A DNA stretch of 64,000 nt, from positions 58,249,467 to 58,313,466 of the forward strand of contig NC_091134.1 in the NCBI RefSeq assembly GCF_041381155.1, written 5' to 3'. The position numbers and the translations under genes were made by a program. Shown here one piece after another: positions 1 to 12,675 of this stretch (positions within the stretch are counted from its first letter, which is position 1; each line of letters opens with the position of its first letter). The stretch is from Argopecten irradians (lineage: Eukaryota > Mollusca > Bivalvia > Pectinida > Pectinidae). The notes beneath the pieces were generated by a model. The model saw nothing but the letters and a program-made list of their open reading frames with translations. It searched no databases and was not told the origin of the DNA.

Positions 1-3000
1 AACCTAGGTTAAATCTGTGTCACTAACCACACAAATCTACATCAAATACCGATCACCAACCACACAAATCTAAGTCATATATCGATCACCAACCACAAAC
101 AATAACCACAAAAACCTAGGTTAAATCTGTGTCACTAACCACACAAATCTACATCAAATACCGATCACCAACCACACAAACTAACGTCCAACACAAATCT
201 AAGTCATATCGATCACCAACCACAAAACAATAACCACAAAAACCTAGGTTAAATCTGTGTCACTAACCACACAAATCTACATCAAATACCGATCACCAAC
301 CACACAAATCTAAGTCATATATCGATCACCAACCACAAACAATAACCACAAAAACCTAGGTTAAATCTGTGTCACTAACCACACAAATCTACATCAAATA
401 CCGATCACCAACCACACAAATCTACATCAAATACCATGTCACCAACCACACAAATCTAAGTCATATATCGATCACCAACCACAAACAATAACCACAAAAA
501 CCTAGGTTAAATCTGTGTCACTAACCACACAAATCTACATCAAATACCGATCACCAACCACACAAATCTAAGTCATATATCGATCACCAACCACAAACAA
601 TAACCACAAAAACCTAGGTTAAATCTGTGTCACTAACCACACAAATCTACATCAAATACCGATCACCAACCACACAAATCTAAGTCATATATCGATCACC
701 AACCACAAACAATAACCACAAAAACCTAGGTTAAATCTGTGTCACTAACCACACAAATCTACATCAAATACCGATCACCAACCACACAAATCTAAGTCAT
801 ATATCGATCACCAACCAAAAACAATAACCACAAAAACCTAGGTTAAATCTGTGTCACTAACCACACAAATCTACATCAAATACCGATCACCAACCACACA
901 AATCTAAGTCATATATCGATCACCAACCACAAACAATAACCACAAAAACCTAGGTTAAATCTGTGTCACTAACCACACAAATCTACATCAAAATACCGAT
1001 CACCAACCACACAAATCTAAGTCATATATCGATCACCAACCACAAAAAATAACCACAAAAACCTAGGTTTAAATCTGTGTCACTAACCACACAAATCTAC
1101 ATCAAATACCGATCACCAACCACACAAATCTAAGTCATATATCGATCACCAACCACAAACAATAACCACAAAAACCTAGGTTAAATCTGTGTCACTAACC
1201 ACACAAATCTACAAATCTACGTCACCAACCACACAAAGTCATATATCGATCACCAACCAAAACAATAACCACAAAAACCTAGGTTAAATCTGTGTCACTA
1301 ACCACACAAATCTACATCAAATACCGATCACCACCCACCATAAAATCTAAGTCATATATCGATCACCAACCACAAACAATAACCACAAAAACCTAGGTTT
1401 AAATCTGTGTCACTAACCACACAAATCTACATCAAATACCGATCACCAACCACACAAATCTAAGTCATATATCGATCACCAACCAAAAACAATAACCACA
1501 AAAACCTAGGTTAAATCTGTGTCACTAACCACACAAATCTAATCAAATACCGATCAAATAGTCATATATCGATCACCAACCACAAACAATAACCACAAAA
1601 ACCTAGTTAAATCTGTGTCACTAACCACACAAATCTACATCAAATACCGATCACCAACCACACAAATCTAAGTCATATATCGATCACCAACCACAAACAA
1701 TAACCACAAAAACCTAGGTTAAATCTGTGTCACTAACCACACAAATCTACATCAAATACCGATCACCAACCACACAAATCTAAGTCAAATATCGATCACC
1801 AACCCACAAACCAATAACCACAAAAACCTAAGTAAAATCTGTGTCACTAACCACAACAAATCTACATCAAATACCGATCACCAACCACACAAATCTAAGT
1901 CATATATCGATCACCAACCACAAACAATAACCACCTAGGTTAAATCTGTGTCACTAACCAACAAATCTACATCAAATACCGATCACCAACCACACAAATC
2001 TAAGTCATATATCGATCACCAACCACAAACAATAACCACAAAAACCTAGGTTAAATCTGTGTCACTAACCACACAAATCTACATCAAATACCGATCACCA
2101 ACCACACAAATCTAAGTCATATATCGATCACCAACCGATCACCAACCACAAACAATAACCACAAAAACCTAGGTTAAATCTGTGTCACTAACCACACAAA
2201 TCTACATCAAATACCGATCACCAACCACACAAATCTAAGTCATATATCGATCACCAACCACAAACAATAACCACAAAAACCTAGGTTAAATCTGTGTCAC
2301 TAACCACACAAATCTACATCAAATACCGATCACCAACCACACAAATCTAAGTCATATATCGATCACCAACCACAAACAATAACCACAAAAACCTAGGTTA
2401 AATCTGTGTCACTAACCACACAAATCTACATCAAATACCGATCACCAACCACACAAATCTAAGTCATATATCGATCACCAACCACAAACAATAACCACAA
2501 AAACCTAGGATAAAATTTGTGTCACTAACCACACAAATCTACATCAAATACCGATCACCAACCACACAAATCTAAGTCATATATCGATCACCAACCACAA
2601 ACAATAACCACAAAAACCTAGGTTAAATCTGTGTCACTTACCACACAAATCTACATCAAATACCGATCACCAACCACACAAATCTAAGTCATATATCGAT
2701 CACCAACCACAAACAATAACCACAAAAACCTAGTTAAATCTGTGTCACTAAACCACAACAAATCTACAAATCTACATCAAATACCGATCACGACAACCAC
2801 ACAAATCTCTAAGTCATATATCGATCACCAACCACAAACAATAACCACAAAAACCTAGGATAAAATTTGTGTCACTAACCACACAAATCTACATCAAATA
2901 CCGATCACCAACCACAAAAATCTAAGTCATATATCGATCACCAACCACAAACAATAACCACAAAAACCTAGGTTAAATCTGTGTCACTTACCACACAAAA

Positions 3001-4080
3001 ATCAAATACCGATCACCAACCACACAAATCTAAGTCATATATCGATCACCAACCACAAACAATAACCACAAAAACCTAGGTTAAATCTGTGTCACTAACC
3101 ACACAAATCTACATCAAATACCGATCACCAACCACACAAATCTAAGTCATATATCGATCACCAACCACAAACAATAACCACAAAAACCTAGGATAAAATT
3201 TGTGTCACTAACCACACAAATCTACATCAAATACCGATCACCAACCACACAAATCTAAGTCATATATCGATCACCAACCACAAACAATAACCACAAAAAC
3301 CTAGGTTAAATCTGTGTCACTTACCACACAAATCTACATCAAATACCGATCACCAACCACACAAATCTAAGTCATATATCGATCACCAACCACAAACAAT
3401 AACCACAAAAACCTAGTTAAATCTGTGTCACTTACCACACAAATCTACATCAAATACCGATCACCAACCACACAAATCTAAGTCATATATCGATCACCAA
3501 CCACAAACAATAACCACAAAAACCTAGGAATAAAATCTGTGTCACTAACCACACAAATCTTACATCAAATACCGATCACCAACCACACAAATCTAAGTCA
3601 TAAATCGATCAACCAACCACATCAAATAACACCAACACACAAAATCGATCACCAACCAACACAAAAAACCACAAAAACCTAGGTTAAATCTGTGTCACTT
3701 ACCACACAAATCTACATCAAATACCGATCACCACCAACCACACAAATCTAAGTCATATATCGATCACCAACCACAAACAATAACCACAAAAACCTAGGTT
3801 AAATCTGTGTCACTTACCACACAAATCTACATCAAATACCGATCACCAACCACACAAATCTAAGTCATATATCGATCACCAACCACAAACAATAACCACA
3901 AAAACCTAGGTTAAATCTGTGTCACTAACCACACAAATCTACATCAAATACCGATCACCAACCACACAAATCTAAGTCATATATCGATCACCAACCACAA
4001 ACAATAACCACAAAAACCTAGGTTAAATCTGTGTCACTAACCACACAAATCTACATCAAAAATACCGATCACCAACCACA
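1..4080. repeat. Satellite array, ~112-bp higher-order unit (about 36 copies)
   Basis: The array begins at or before base 1. Each unit opens with CCTAGGTTAAATCTGTGTCA and recurs at a spacing of about 112 bp (for example near 1, 113, 241, 353). One unit is made of three related sub-blocks of about 33, 33 and 46 bp, each starting ACCAACCACA or ACTAACCACA, so this is a higher-order repeat built from a shorter monomer. A minority of units carry small indels or an extra sub-block, and a variant (CCTAGGATAAAATTTGTG) recurs between 2.5 and 3.3 kb. No coding signal is present. Confidence 0.95.
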
Positions 4081-4560
4081 CAACCAATCTAAGGTTAAAT
4101 ATCGATCACCAACCAAACACCAAAAATCTAGTTTAAAACCATAATCAACCAACCACACAAATCTAGCGTTAAAGACCATCACCCAACAAAACCAACCACA
4201 CAAATCTAGGTTAAAATCCTATGTTATAAAACCATGTCACCAACCACAAAAATCTAGGTTATAACAATCACCAACCACACAAATCTAGGTTACAAACCCA
4301 CAAATCTAAGGTTAAAACCATGTCACCAATCACAAAATTCTAGGTTAAAACCATATCACCAACCACACAAATCTATGTTAAAACCATATCATCAACCACA
4401 AAAATCTAGGTTAAAACCATATCACCAACCACACAAATCTATGTTAAAACCATATCATCAACCACACAAATCCAGGTTAAAACCATGTCACCAACCACAC
4501 AAATCTAGCTTAAAACCATGTCACCAACCACACAAAACAATTTCAAATCCCTATTACTAA
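4081..4560. repeat. Degenerate edge of the satellite, ~33-bp simple monomer
   Basis: Here the 112-bp order is lost and the sequence becomes a loose tandem of about 33 bp built on ACCAACCACACAAATCTAGG followed by TTAAAACCAT. The 33-bp period keeps a short frame open (4375-4560, an 11-residue repeat), which is not a gene. The block probably shows the ancestral monomer from which the larger unit was assembled. Confidence 0.85.
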
Positions 4561-5163
4561 CCCCACAAATCAAGTTCAAAACTGGGTCCAAAACAACAAT
4601 ATTTAGGTAAAATCCGGATCAGGTCAAAGTCTGACTTAATATCACATAGATGAAGTTGTCTGTGAGGCTTCATCAAACTGCTGCAAACATACTTGTATTT
4701 TTATATAGCGCTTTTCTCTGCACTTTTAGGAACTCTTGAATATCTGTCGAAAGTAGTTTTAATGCTAACGAAATACGTACACTAAATTACTGGAACCCTT
4801 TGTAGACCATTTTTAGTCAGCGTTCGACAACCTGCACAATGCATTTTAAAAATTATACGGGATCTAAGCGCAAGTACACCGAATCGACTATGATATCTAA
4901 GAAGGATTTTTATTTATAATGCACTGCCACGGACGTTCTGCATCTGCCGTTTGTAAGACTGGTCGTTTTCTGGTTACATTTAAACTTTCATATGTCGATT
5001 TCGGTTACATTTTCGAAACATTTGCTACTAATATGTACCATACTGCAAAGTTGTCATTGTTAAATTCTGTGCTGACGACCTTATAGGGAACTTCGTTCAA
5101 TGAAATCCCGCTGCCCGTGAGCAATTAAAAATTATATTAATTATTTCAATGTTATATACTCAC
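4561..5163. other. Unassigned flank; possible 3' part of a small minus-strand gene
   Basis: I recognise no complete gene. On the minus strand, downstream of the signal-like exon at 5164-5205, an acceptor-like stretch ending GGGCAG lies near 5110. It is followed by an open run of about 34 codons (starting GISLNEVPYK) to a stop near 5005. That frame does not match the phase of the upstream donor, so I do not call it an exon. Confidence 0.3.
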
Positions 5164-5205
5164 AATAGCGATCGTACAGGCCAGGAAACCAAGTATTATA
5201 TTCAT
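5164..5205 (-). CDS. Isolated signal-peptide exon resembling exon 1 of the BRICHOS-like cluster
   Basis: The minus strand reads MNIILGFLACTIAI from an ATG at 5205 and runs exactly 14 codons to a GTGAGT donor in phase 0. The exon 1 sequences of the genes at 33-53 kb read MNGFLVVLACSLAI, also 14 codons, phase 0, with a GTAAGT donor. Eight of 14 residues agree, and the DNA shares CCTGGCCTGT at the same place. This suggests a related gene or a shared signal exon. I could not find a matching His-rich or BRICHOS exon downstream, so the gene may be a relic, may have diverged, or may encode a different mature peptide. Chance similarity of hydrophobic signal peptides is the main alternative. Confidence 0.4.
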
Positions 5206-6171
5206 CGTTGAAATGTGAAACGTGGAACGCAAAAAGGCACCGATCAAAATGGTAATGCACCGATGTCTTAGAACGAATATCTTGGCGCGACCTCGATTCC
5301 AAATATTATCTGTGTTTTTGTAGCCCGTCTAGAGAAGTCACGATTTCGTTTTGTCAGATGGAACTTTTTTGTTGTTTTTTTAAAGTTGTCTGCTGTTTAT
5401 ATTTAATATGTTGGTGTTGGTTTAAAAGCCTTGTTAATCTATATGTGCTTATGCTTTGTTTGCATTCTGTACATTTCTGTGAGATGTTTTCAAGTATATT
5501 ACGCGGAAGCCTACATTTGTGAAATATTTCTTCTTTAGAATAAACATTTTTAAAAATATTATCCTAATTGCCAAAGGAATTTGAAGTTTGGTATTTGTAG
5601 TCACAACAAATGTTTACTTTTTCATGAGGTATTCACGGGCATCACTTAAAGACTACCGCGGTTACTTGTCAGCTCTCGACAAGTCTCAATCTCGGCCTGA
5701 GATATCCCTGACAATTGCACTGACCCATATTGTTCATCCACACTTAAAAAGGGAAAAACTGTTAAAATTACTCTTCGGTTGAGTCACCCCTGTCCATTGT
5801 AGAGACCATATAAGCTTATATTAGTCTCCAAAGGAAGGGGAAGGTCTCTAAGATATAGTAATAATATGGTAGATTCTTTTCTGCAACACAAAAATACAAC
5901 TCGACCTATTAGTACCTGCAGAACAAGGAGTGTACACTCTTTCACCGCCACATAATATACTCTCCTACGACACTTAGTGTCGTAACACTTTCTATTAGTC
6001 TATGATTTCTATTTTCGCAATGAAAATTAACCAAAAATGTCTAAAGTAGGCTGATACCACCCCCTGTTTAAGCAGCTTCGTTTCCAAAACAAAAACTTAA
6101 AGTTAATTTATAACTATTATTACGTCAGTATATCTATATCGATAGTCGAAGTTTAAAGTTCTATGTATACA
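5206..6171. other. Non-coding or unassigned sequence
   Basis: AT-rich sequence with no recognised exon, RNA gene or transposon end. A 64-codon plus-strand frame at 5588-5782 has no recognisable motif and I do not support it as a gene. Confidence 0.5.
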
Positions 6172-6784
6172 ACGGTGGCTGATTTGTGCCATTTCATCTT
6201 TCAAATAAATAAAATATACTTCGACTTTGTATGGTCGTTGAACGAAAATTAACGACCTTAAAATTTTCGTCTTCTTTAGATTTATTTTTTTGAAGAGTAT
6301 GGTTTAAGGGCGTTACAATCTTTTTGGTCCCGAAGAAATGGTCAAATCCGTCAAAAAAATTTTCAAAACTGTTATTTAGTATTTCAATTGGTGGATTTGA
6401 CATACATATCTTATTCAATTGTAATGGTATATTTCTAAGCAGCTTTGGTTGCTTTGGTAACCACTCGAAATATGCATTGATTATGAAAATGTGTAATATT
6501 TGAAATAGAACAAATTAATCACTTGATAGCAGTTTTGAAAATGTGATGGGTTTGGGGGGTTAAAAGGGGCCCAAGCCATACATAGTCCTTTATCTTTTAT
6601 CCGCGCGAAAAGACAAGAATTTCGAAGGCGAATTAACGCAAATTTAAGTCGCTAATTAGCGTGCATAAATTTCGTCTTTTCGTGTTTCATTTTTCGTCTT
6701 TTCGCCTCGAAAGCACGATATACAGAAATGATGAAGTTTCGTCATTTCGTCCGAAAAGGCGAAATGGCACAAATGAGCCACCGT
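6172..6784. mobile_element. Non-autonomous inverted-repeat element (MITE-like), 613 bp
   Basis: The left end reads ACGGTGGCTGATTTGTGCC and the right end is its reverse complement with one change (GGCACAAATGAGCCACCGT), giving inverted ends of about 24 bp. The interior is rich in TTCGTCTTTTCG-type motifs in both orientations and holds no credible transposase; the 74-codon minus frame inside is a by-product. The target duplication is unclear. The right flank keeps TA next to the end, which would suit a Tc1/mariner-type element, but the left flank does not match cleanly. Confidence 0.7.
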
Positions 6785-8041
6785 AGTACCTAGTTATACT
6801 GACAGAGAAGGTTTGCCATCTGTCACAACGATAGTCAACTTCTGCACGGTGTTTAGGATGACAGCAGTAAACAAACAGTTTTAAATTCTAATCAAAATCA
6901 TTCTGAAATTGACATGTATGTAATCGACGGTAAGCATACATCTTCTGTAACTCTTTTTACAGTTAAAATGATAATAAAAAATACATTTTGGAAACGCAGC
7001 GGGCCACTAAAAACGTATATTTAAAATATTTTGATATGTTTATTCCCTCTAATCATATTTCAATCATGATATAAAGTATCACATGTTGATAAATTCATTT
7101 GATTTTGAAGAAAATGTTAACACTTTGGATTAAAAAAAAAACTAAAATGGTTTAATAAATACTTTATTCGGGACACTGGTAATCAAGAAGAACACTTTAA
7201 ACAGTAAAACCGGGTATGACTAAAGATCTTGTTGATACATGTTGAAATGTTAATGGCTTGCAAAATCAAAACCTAGTAGTAATTTGTCTAGTAAGACAAG
7301 GTTCTTATATAGTATTTTGTATATACGTGCTTGTAGATTGATTGGATAAACTCAAAATTGCAAGGTAAAGGTCTTCCGCTTCGACTTTCGGTGAGATAAA
7401 CACATGAACTACTAGATAACGCTAGGAATTATTCGAACCAGAAGAAATCTGGTCTCCACCAATTAACATTATTATTATTACAAGCAAACCCATACTTACC
7501 TTATATATATCATTGTCTTCCTTAGTTAAATATAAGTGTCACCGATTAAATACCACCTACATTGTATTTAACAATAAATGACATAAAAAATCTAACGCGA
7601 ATTAACAACAAATATGTATATATTCATTTTTTCACAAAACAATAATACGGTCACCACATAGAAACGTCATGTATATAACACGAGGCATTATCAAAAGGTC
7701 TCCAATACTTTAAATGACAATACGAATCAAATTACTATGAAACGTTCTGTCATAATTTGCCCGTGCCCCAGTGTTTTTTACGGTCCTCGGAATAGGCCGA
7801 TGAGACAAGCATGTTTTACACATGTTCCATGAGTTTAAACCCTCGAAAACAGATAAATACAAGATTTAAACCCAATTCGCTATCCAACCAGGGATTTCTC
7901 TTATATCTCGAATTGCAACGGTTTTTGCTCCTGGCATTTCAAACCTTCCTTTATTACGTTAACACGTATTTTTGCATACAGATATCGTCTCACCACGACG
8001 TCGGCTTCAATAGTTCTTGAAAAGACGGTATCGAAGTACAC

Positions 8042-8081
<40 letters not shown>

Positions 8082-8273
8082 CGCATTTTAATACGACATA
8101 TGTCATACCTCTATGGTAAAGCTGACATTATTATATACATTGTATTAGCTCAGCTAATATGGATAATAACGTGTTCCGTAGTGAAAAAAATACTCAAACT
8201 CATACTGATGTTGTTAATATTCATAGATTTTTTTCAGCCCAGCGGAAATTTGTAACATTGAACGGTAATACAA
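6785..8273. other. Unassigned sequence between the inverted-repeat element and the LTR element
   Basis: I see no gene. The only notable feature is the poly-C tract at 8045-8080. Short frames at 7811-8020 (plus) and 7901-8086 (minus, running into poly-Gly from the C tract) have no family features. Confidence 0.5.
8045..8080. repeat. Homopolymer of 36 C (poly-G on the minus strand)
   Basis: An uninterrupted run of 36 cytosines bounded by CGTG and GCGC. Such a tract can form i-motif or G-quadruplex structures and is hard to size by sequencing, so the exact length is uncertain. Confidence 0.9.
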
Positions 8274-8479
8274 TGTAACGAGATCGGGTCTATCTTTCGA
8301 TAGACTCTTCACCCAAGTGAGATATCTGGTCTTGGTAACAGACCACTGTGTCAGTGTCACTGGTCCTACTTCCTGGTACACGGAGTATAGATTTATTCAG
8401 CCTTTATGGTCACAAGGCCCTCAAGGTTTTGTAATGTTTTTAGTACCACTCAGTAATATAACAAATGCCAGATAAACAG

Positions 8480-8869
8480 TTAAAGATGCTCCACCGCATG
8501 ACAAATGGTATTTTTTCACTATCAAAAACAGGAGCAGACGATTTAGTAATTTTTCTACGGTTACAAAAGTTAATATTACTTTACCACCATTACCACCATT
8601 GAAAAGTTTGAGCTTCTTATTTTAACTTCAAGTTCAAAAATATAAAAAAAATAATTAATTGCATCCCGAAAAAATTTCCATGGCACTACATCCACACCTA
8701 TATGAAACGAGGTAAAAAAATTCTGATTGCGCATGCACCAAAAAACAAAATAAATTATTTTATATTATTTTTTGTGTTAATTAGACATATATAACACACG
8801 ATTAAACCCCAATTAATGTTCAAATGATGAATATCATTTATGATCTGTCGGCGGTGAGAGCATCTTTAA
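8480..8869. mobile_element. TTAA-flanked MITE (piggyBac-like target site) in the left LTR
   Basis: The ends are inverted repeats, AGATGCTCCACCGC on the left and GCGGTGAGAGCATCT on the right, bounded by TTAA at 8480-8483 and 8866-8869. The partner LTR keeps a single TTAA at the corresponding place (AACAGTTAATTATAA near 14449), so the empty site is visible. The 382-bp interior has no coding capacity. TTAA duplication is typical of piggyBac-type transposases. Related copies lie in the BRICHOS-cluster spacers at 32.5, 40.3 and 49.3 kb. Confidence 0.85.
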
Positions 8870-10656
8870 TTATTATTTATTAATAAGTACAAATAGATAA
8901 ACAGAGTATGAGTTCGTCTACGACAGGCCACAATGTTCTCATCTCACGTAATACTCACACTACAATAGTAGTTTTCTAACTAGATACACCTCCAATAATA
9001 TACTTAATTAGTTAGATAATGATTAATAACTCTCTTACATGACGTGCACTATCTTTTCTAGCCTCAATCAATGTTCCTGGGTAGCGAATGTAAACAATAC
9101 GTAATTCAGGGGAAACCCCTACTATAAAGTACGACCTACCGTAACCGGTATAAATATATTACATAACAAGCATTGTTCCTTAGGAGAAATAGAGAGTAGA
9201 GTCACGCCCGAACCAGGTAAAAAACGTTCCGCAGCCCTATAATAATTCCACCTACTCTCCATCGCATGGCTATGGTACGTGACTGGCTGTTTTCAATACA
9301 ATATGACCCCGAAAGCAAACGGACATGTCCCGAAATAATCCACGGTGCCCGGGACCGACATCTGAATTGGCTACTAGTGATTATCAATTGACGACAAAAA
9401 CCAGTAGTGACATGCGCAGAGTCCAGCAACCTTGCGAAAAGCTATGTTGTCAACAATCCAAGTATTGATAACCAGTTGATTAAAATGGACTAACAAACTA
9501 CGATTTTAATATAAAACGTACTCACAAAAAGCAACACATGCAGCGATGATTCACAGACGATCTAATATGCAATTGAGGTATTACACAATTTCCTACAGAC
9601 AACAATTATTTACAATATAAAATCGACTCATAATTCCGTACTTGTATTACGTCGCTGTCAACACGTCAAACTTACTTAAACAACGTAACACACACTCACG
9701 ATTCTCGCACAGTTTTATATACAGAAGATATCGTGTAATTTTAATAACACGTATGTTGGTAATAGACGTGAAAACCACCTAACGTATTACAACAACCTGT
9801 GTGTTTTATGTATTATGAATAGTTATAAATTACACTTGACGAGAAATTTGTTTTGTTCTTCTGTAATCATCTTTCATGAAATTTCTTGTCACTAGTATCC
9901 TATATTGTGTGTCATTTCTGCCAATGCGACAACGCGACAAATGTAACCTGTGAATTGACTAAACGACAAGGCGACAAAATCTCACGCCAATATTAACGGA
10001 AATAATATGTCCTCATTTTGTTGCCTGAGCGGAGTCGCGACAGGGAGTGGGACGACTGGTTCACCCGTTGTCAGTATAATGTGACCGGGTGGGGTGTGTT
10101 TGCTTGGTGTCTTCGGCGGCATGTTTCATTGATATAGCACTATAAAATGGGCAACAGTTCCACTATAAAAGAAGACACAACATGAATATACCGCAGTCTC
10201 CCAATACCCAGCACAACATACACGCAACACACCGCATACATGAGAGGCCGTCCTTACATGACCATAGCTGTTAATAGGACGTTTATCAATAAAACAAGCA
10301 AACAAGTGTCGCGTTGACAAGGCTGACCCTAAAAATAATAACACTTGATGGAACCAACTTCAGATTGTTTGAAACAGATTTAGTTTAGCTTTATGTAAAA
10401 TGTGAGATCTGGGTAATAGATATGGGTTGAAATTGGTAAGGTTTGCGGACTGAACAACGTTCGACGGATGACGTAACTTTCATTTAAAATCCCAATATGG
10501 GTACATGTTACGTTACGAATATAGGCCTATATTAACTTGGTTAGGAAAAAATGCAAAGAATCCGTGTTCAATAAAGAGAAAAAAAATACAAAACCTTTAT
10601 TCAGAAATCAATCACGGAAGCGAAAATGTTTCAAAATTCGAAATGGGATCCACAAT

Positions 10657-10694
10657 AAAAAAAAAAAAAAAAAAAAAAAAAATACCCCCCCCCC
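10657..10694. repeat. A26 tract followed by C10 inside the left LTR
   Basis: A homopolymer pair, poly-A then poly-C, with a slightly longer counterpart in the right LTR at 16169-16212. It creates lysine- and proline-rich false frames. It may mark an old poly-A-tailed insertion carried inside the LTR, but I cannot define its other end. Confidence 0.7.
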
Positions 10695-11706
10695 GCACCT
10701 ACCTCAACCATCAAGCACATCCCTTATTCCTTAATATATATGTATGTTTATATAGGTTTAATAATCAACATTTTCATCACACTCTTAATGTGCTGTAACA
10801 ACACATCTTCAATTAAAATCGAAATCTGGGTTACCGTATTTTCATCTAAAATAACTCCGCTAGGTACGTACACGGGACCACTATAAGGTGACCTGCGAAT
10901 ATCATATCTAGTGATTTGTTAAAAAAAAACTATGCTTAATAACGTCTTTACTCTTTATTTCTTTCCAACGAAATGGGTGTTGCCAAATTAGTAATGCTAT
11001 TACATATATGTCGATATAGAATGTCATTGCTATAACATGAAGATCAGTCGAACAATTAAGGGAGCTATAACTAAAACTCAGAAAAGAAAGTAATCTGTAA
11101 ATTAGCGTTTTGAATAAGTTTCCGATGTTATATAAACATTAATGTTTAATAGCAAAACGCAAAACGTTAGCACTAGTTTAATATAATGTATGCATGTAGT
11201 AACTAATATTCACGGTGGTTTTAATTTCACTAAATTCGGTGATCCATCCAAATTCGCGAAATTTATTTTACTTCGAAAAAATTAACAAAATCATGGTTTC
11301 ACATGCATATTGTAGCCTGTCTTATGAAAGACACTTTCAGATGTGATATAGATGATTCGCAAAGATAAGTCCCCGCAAAATATGTTCCAAACTGTAAATC
11401 GTGAAACTTTACATGCACCCGCGAAATTTAACTATACACAGTATATAAACATGTTCGTGCATTTAATTTGAACCGTTTTGGAGTAATAATAAACTGTAAT
11501 TTGTTATTTTTGTTTTCATAGTAACAGATAAAATACCAAAAATAGAGGTTCCGGAGAGCAAAAGGTACAACAATGACACTAGCCTAACATATACACAAAG
11601 TTTCGTGGAAATAAATTGAACGGTTTCGGAGTAAGGTAACTTTAAAATTGTGTCATCACATATATGCAATTTCCAGCTTGCCTCATGTCGGTGCAGGGAC
11701 AGCACA

Positions 11707-11818
11707 TAGACTGGTTACCGCCTCAGTTACCTCCCTTGCGTACGCTTCACTGAGGGTCCCTAGTGAGCGGAGCGCAGCCTGGCGGAGAGTAGAGAACTAA
11801 GGGAAGGGAACCAGTCTA
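11707..11818. mobile_element. Small TIR transposon (MITE), 112 bp, inside the left LTR
   Basis: The ends are inverted repeats, TAGACTGGTTACC and GGGAACCAGTCTA. The flanks repeat GGACAGCACA on both sides, a 9-10 bp target duplication like that of Mutator-type elements. An equivalent copy with the same flanks sits in the right LTR, and an independent copy in the opposite orientation is at 18301-18402. Confidence 0.8.
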
Positions 11819-12252
11819 GGACAGCACACATACATTGATGACGTCGTTAACAATGCATTACGTGACGTCAAAATTCGTTAAAAAGCAGATCGGCCCAGAT
11901 CGGCCTTGTGGCAGTCAACGTAAAAGTCAGATAGGCCCAAATCGGCCCCGTGGCAGCCTAAGGGTTAATATCCCATGAAAAGTTACATAATATAAGACCA
12001 CGATCGAGAGCAAGGACGTCTCCTTGCAGGCGGTGTATGGGATTTGCAAATTATTTAGTCTAGATGAAATAAATGATTTATTCTAATTACTGGTTTATGT
12101 AAATAATGAATGTACTTGCAATATTTCCAAACGTTGGACATTTTTTATTTTGCTATAATTAATATCGTTGCTGCTATCGTTTGTGCGAGGAGATGAGATG
12201 AGGAGGTTTTGTCGAGTCATCTCAGTTTTCCTTGTTGACACCAAAATAAAAC

Positions 12253-12675
12253 TGCTACGGAGTGGTCTCCTCTTTATCTTCTTCGACACTCTCTCTGAGA
12301 TTAACGCGCTCAGAACGCCCCTTGTTGCGGAGTGGTCTCCTCTTTATCTTCTTCGACACTCTCTCTGAGATTTAACGCGCTCAGAACGCCCTTGTTGCGG
12401 AGTGGTCTCTCCTCTTTATCTTCTTCGACACTCTCTCTGAGATTAACGCGCTCAGAACGCCCCTTGTTACGGAGTGGTCTCCTCTTTATCTTCTTCGACA
12501 CTCTCTCTGAGATTAACGCGCTCAGAACGCCCCTCGTTACGGAGTGGTCTCCTCTTTATCTTCTTCGACACTCTCTCTGAGATTAACGCGCTCAGGACGC
12601 CCCTTGTTACGGAGTGGTCTCCTCTTTATCTTCATCAACACTCTCTCTGAGATTAACGCGCTCAGAACGCCCCTT
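12253..12675. repeat. 70-bp tandem repeat, about 6 copies, inside the LTR element
   Basis: Units start CGGAGTGGTCTCCTCTTTAT at about 12258, 12328, 12398, 12470, 12540 and 12610. The array lies between the Gag region and the left LTR and touches the end of the Gag frame, whose last residues read into the first unit. The plus strand is pyrimidine-rich, so the element strand is purine-rich here, where a polypurine tract would be expected. Confidence 0.85.

Larger units (their letters stand above)
8274..12252 (-). repeat. Left LTR (3' LTR of the minus-strand element)
   Basis: It matches the repeat at 14255-17769 from TGTAACG to AATAAAACT. It is about 460 bp longer than its partner, mostly because a TTAA-flanked transposon sits at 8480-8869. 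The first ~1.7 kb differ from the partner by many one-base length differences, while the rest is nearly identical. It holds an A26/C10 tract at 10657-10694 and a second nested transposon at 11707-11818. Short frames in it are mirrored in the other LTR and are not genes. Confidence 0.8.

Noticed and set aside
4375-4560. 61-codon ORF with an 11-residue repeat
   Set aside because: Translation of the 33-bp satellite edge.
1-4560. Telomeric or subtelomeric repeat
   Set aside because: The unit is not TTAGGG-like and the CCTAGGTT word is part of a 112-bp satellite; position on the chromosome is unknown.
10505-10798. Lys-rich ORFs in the LTRs (also 15957-16404)
   Set aside because: Produced by the A/C homopolymer tract and duplicated with the LTR; no family features.
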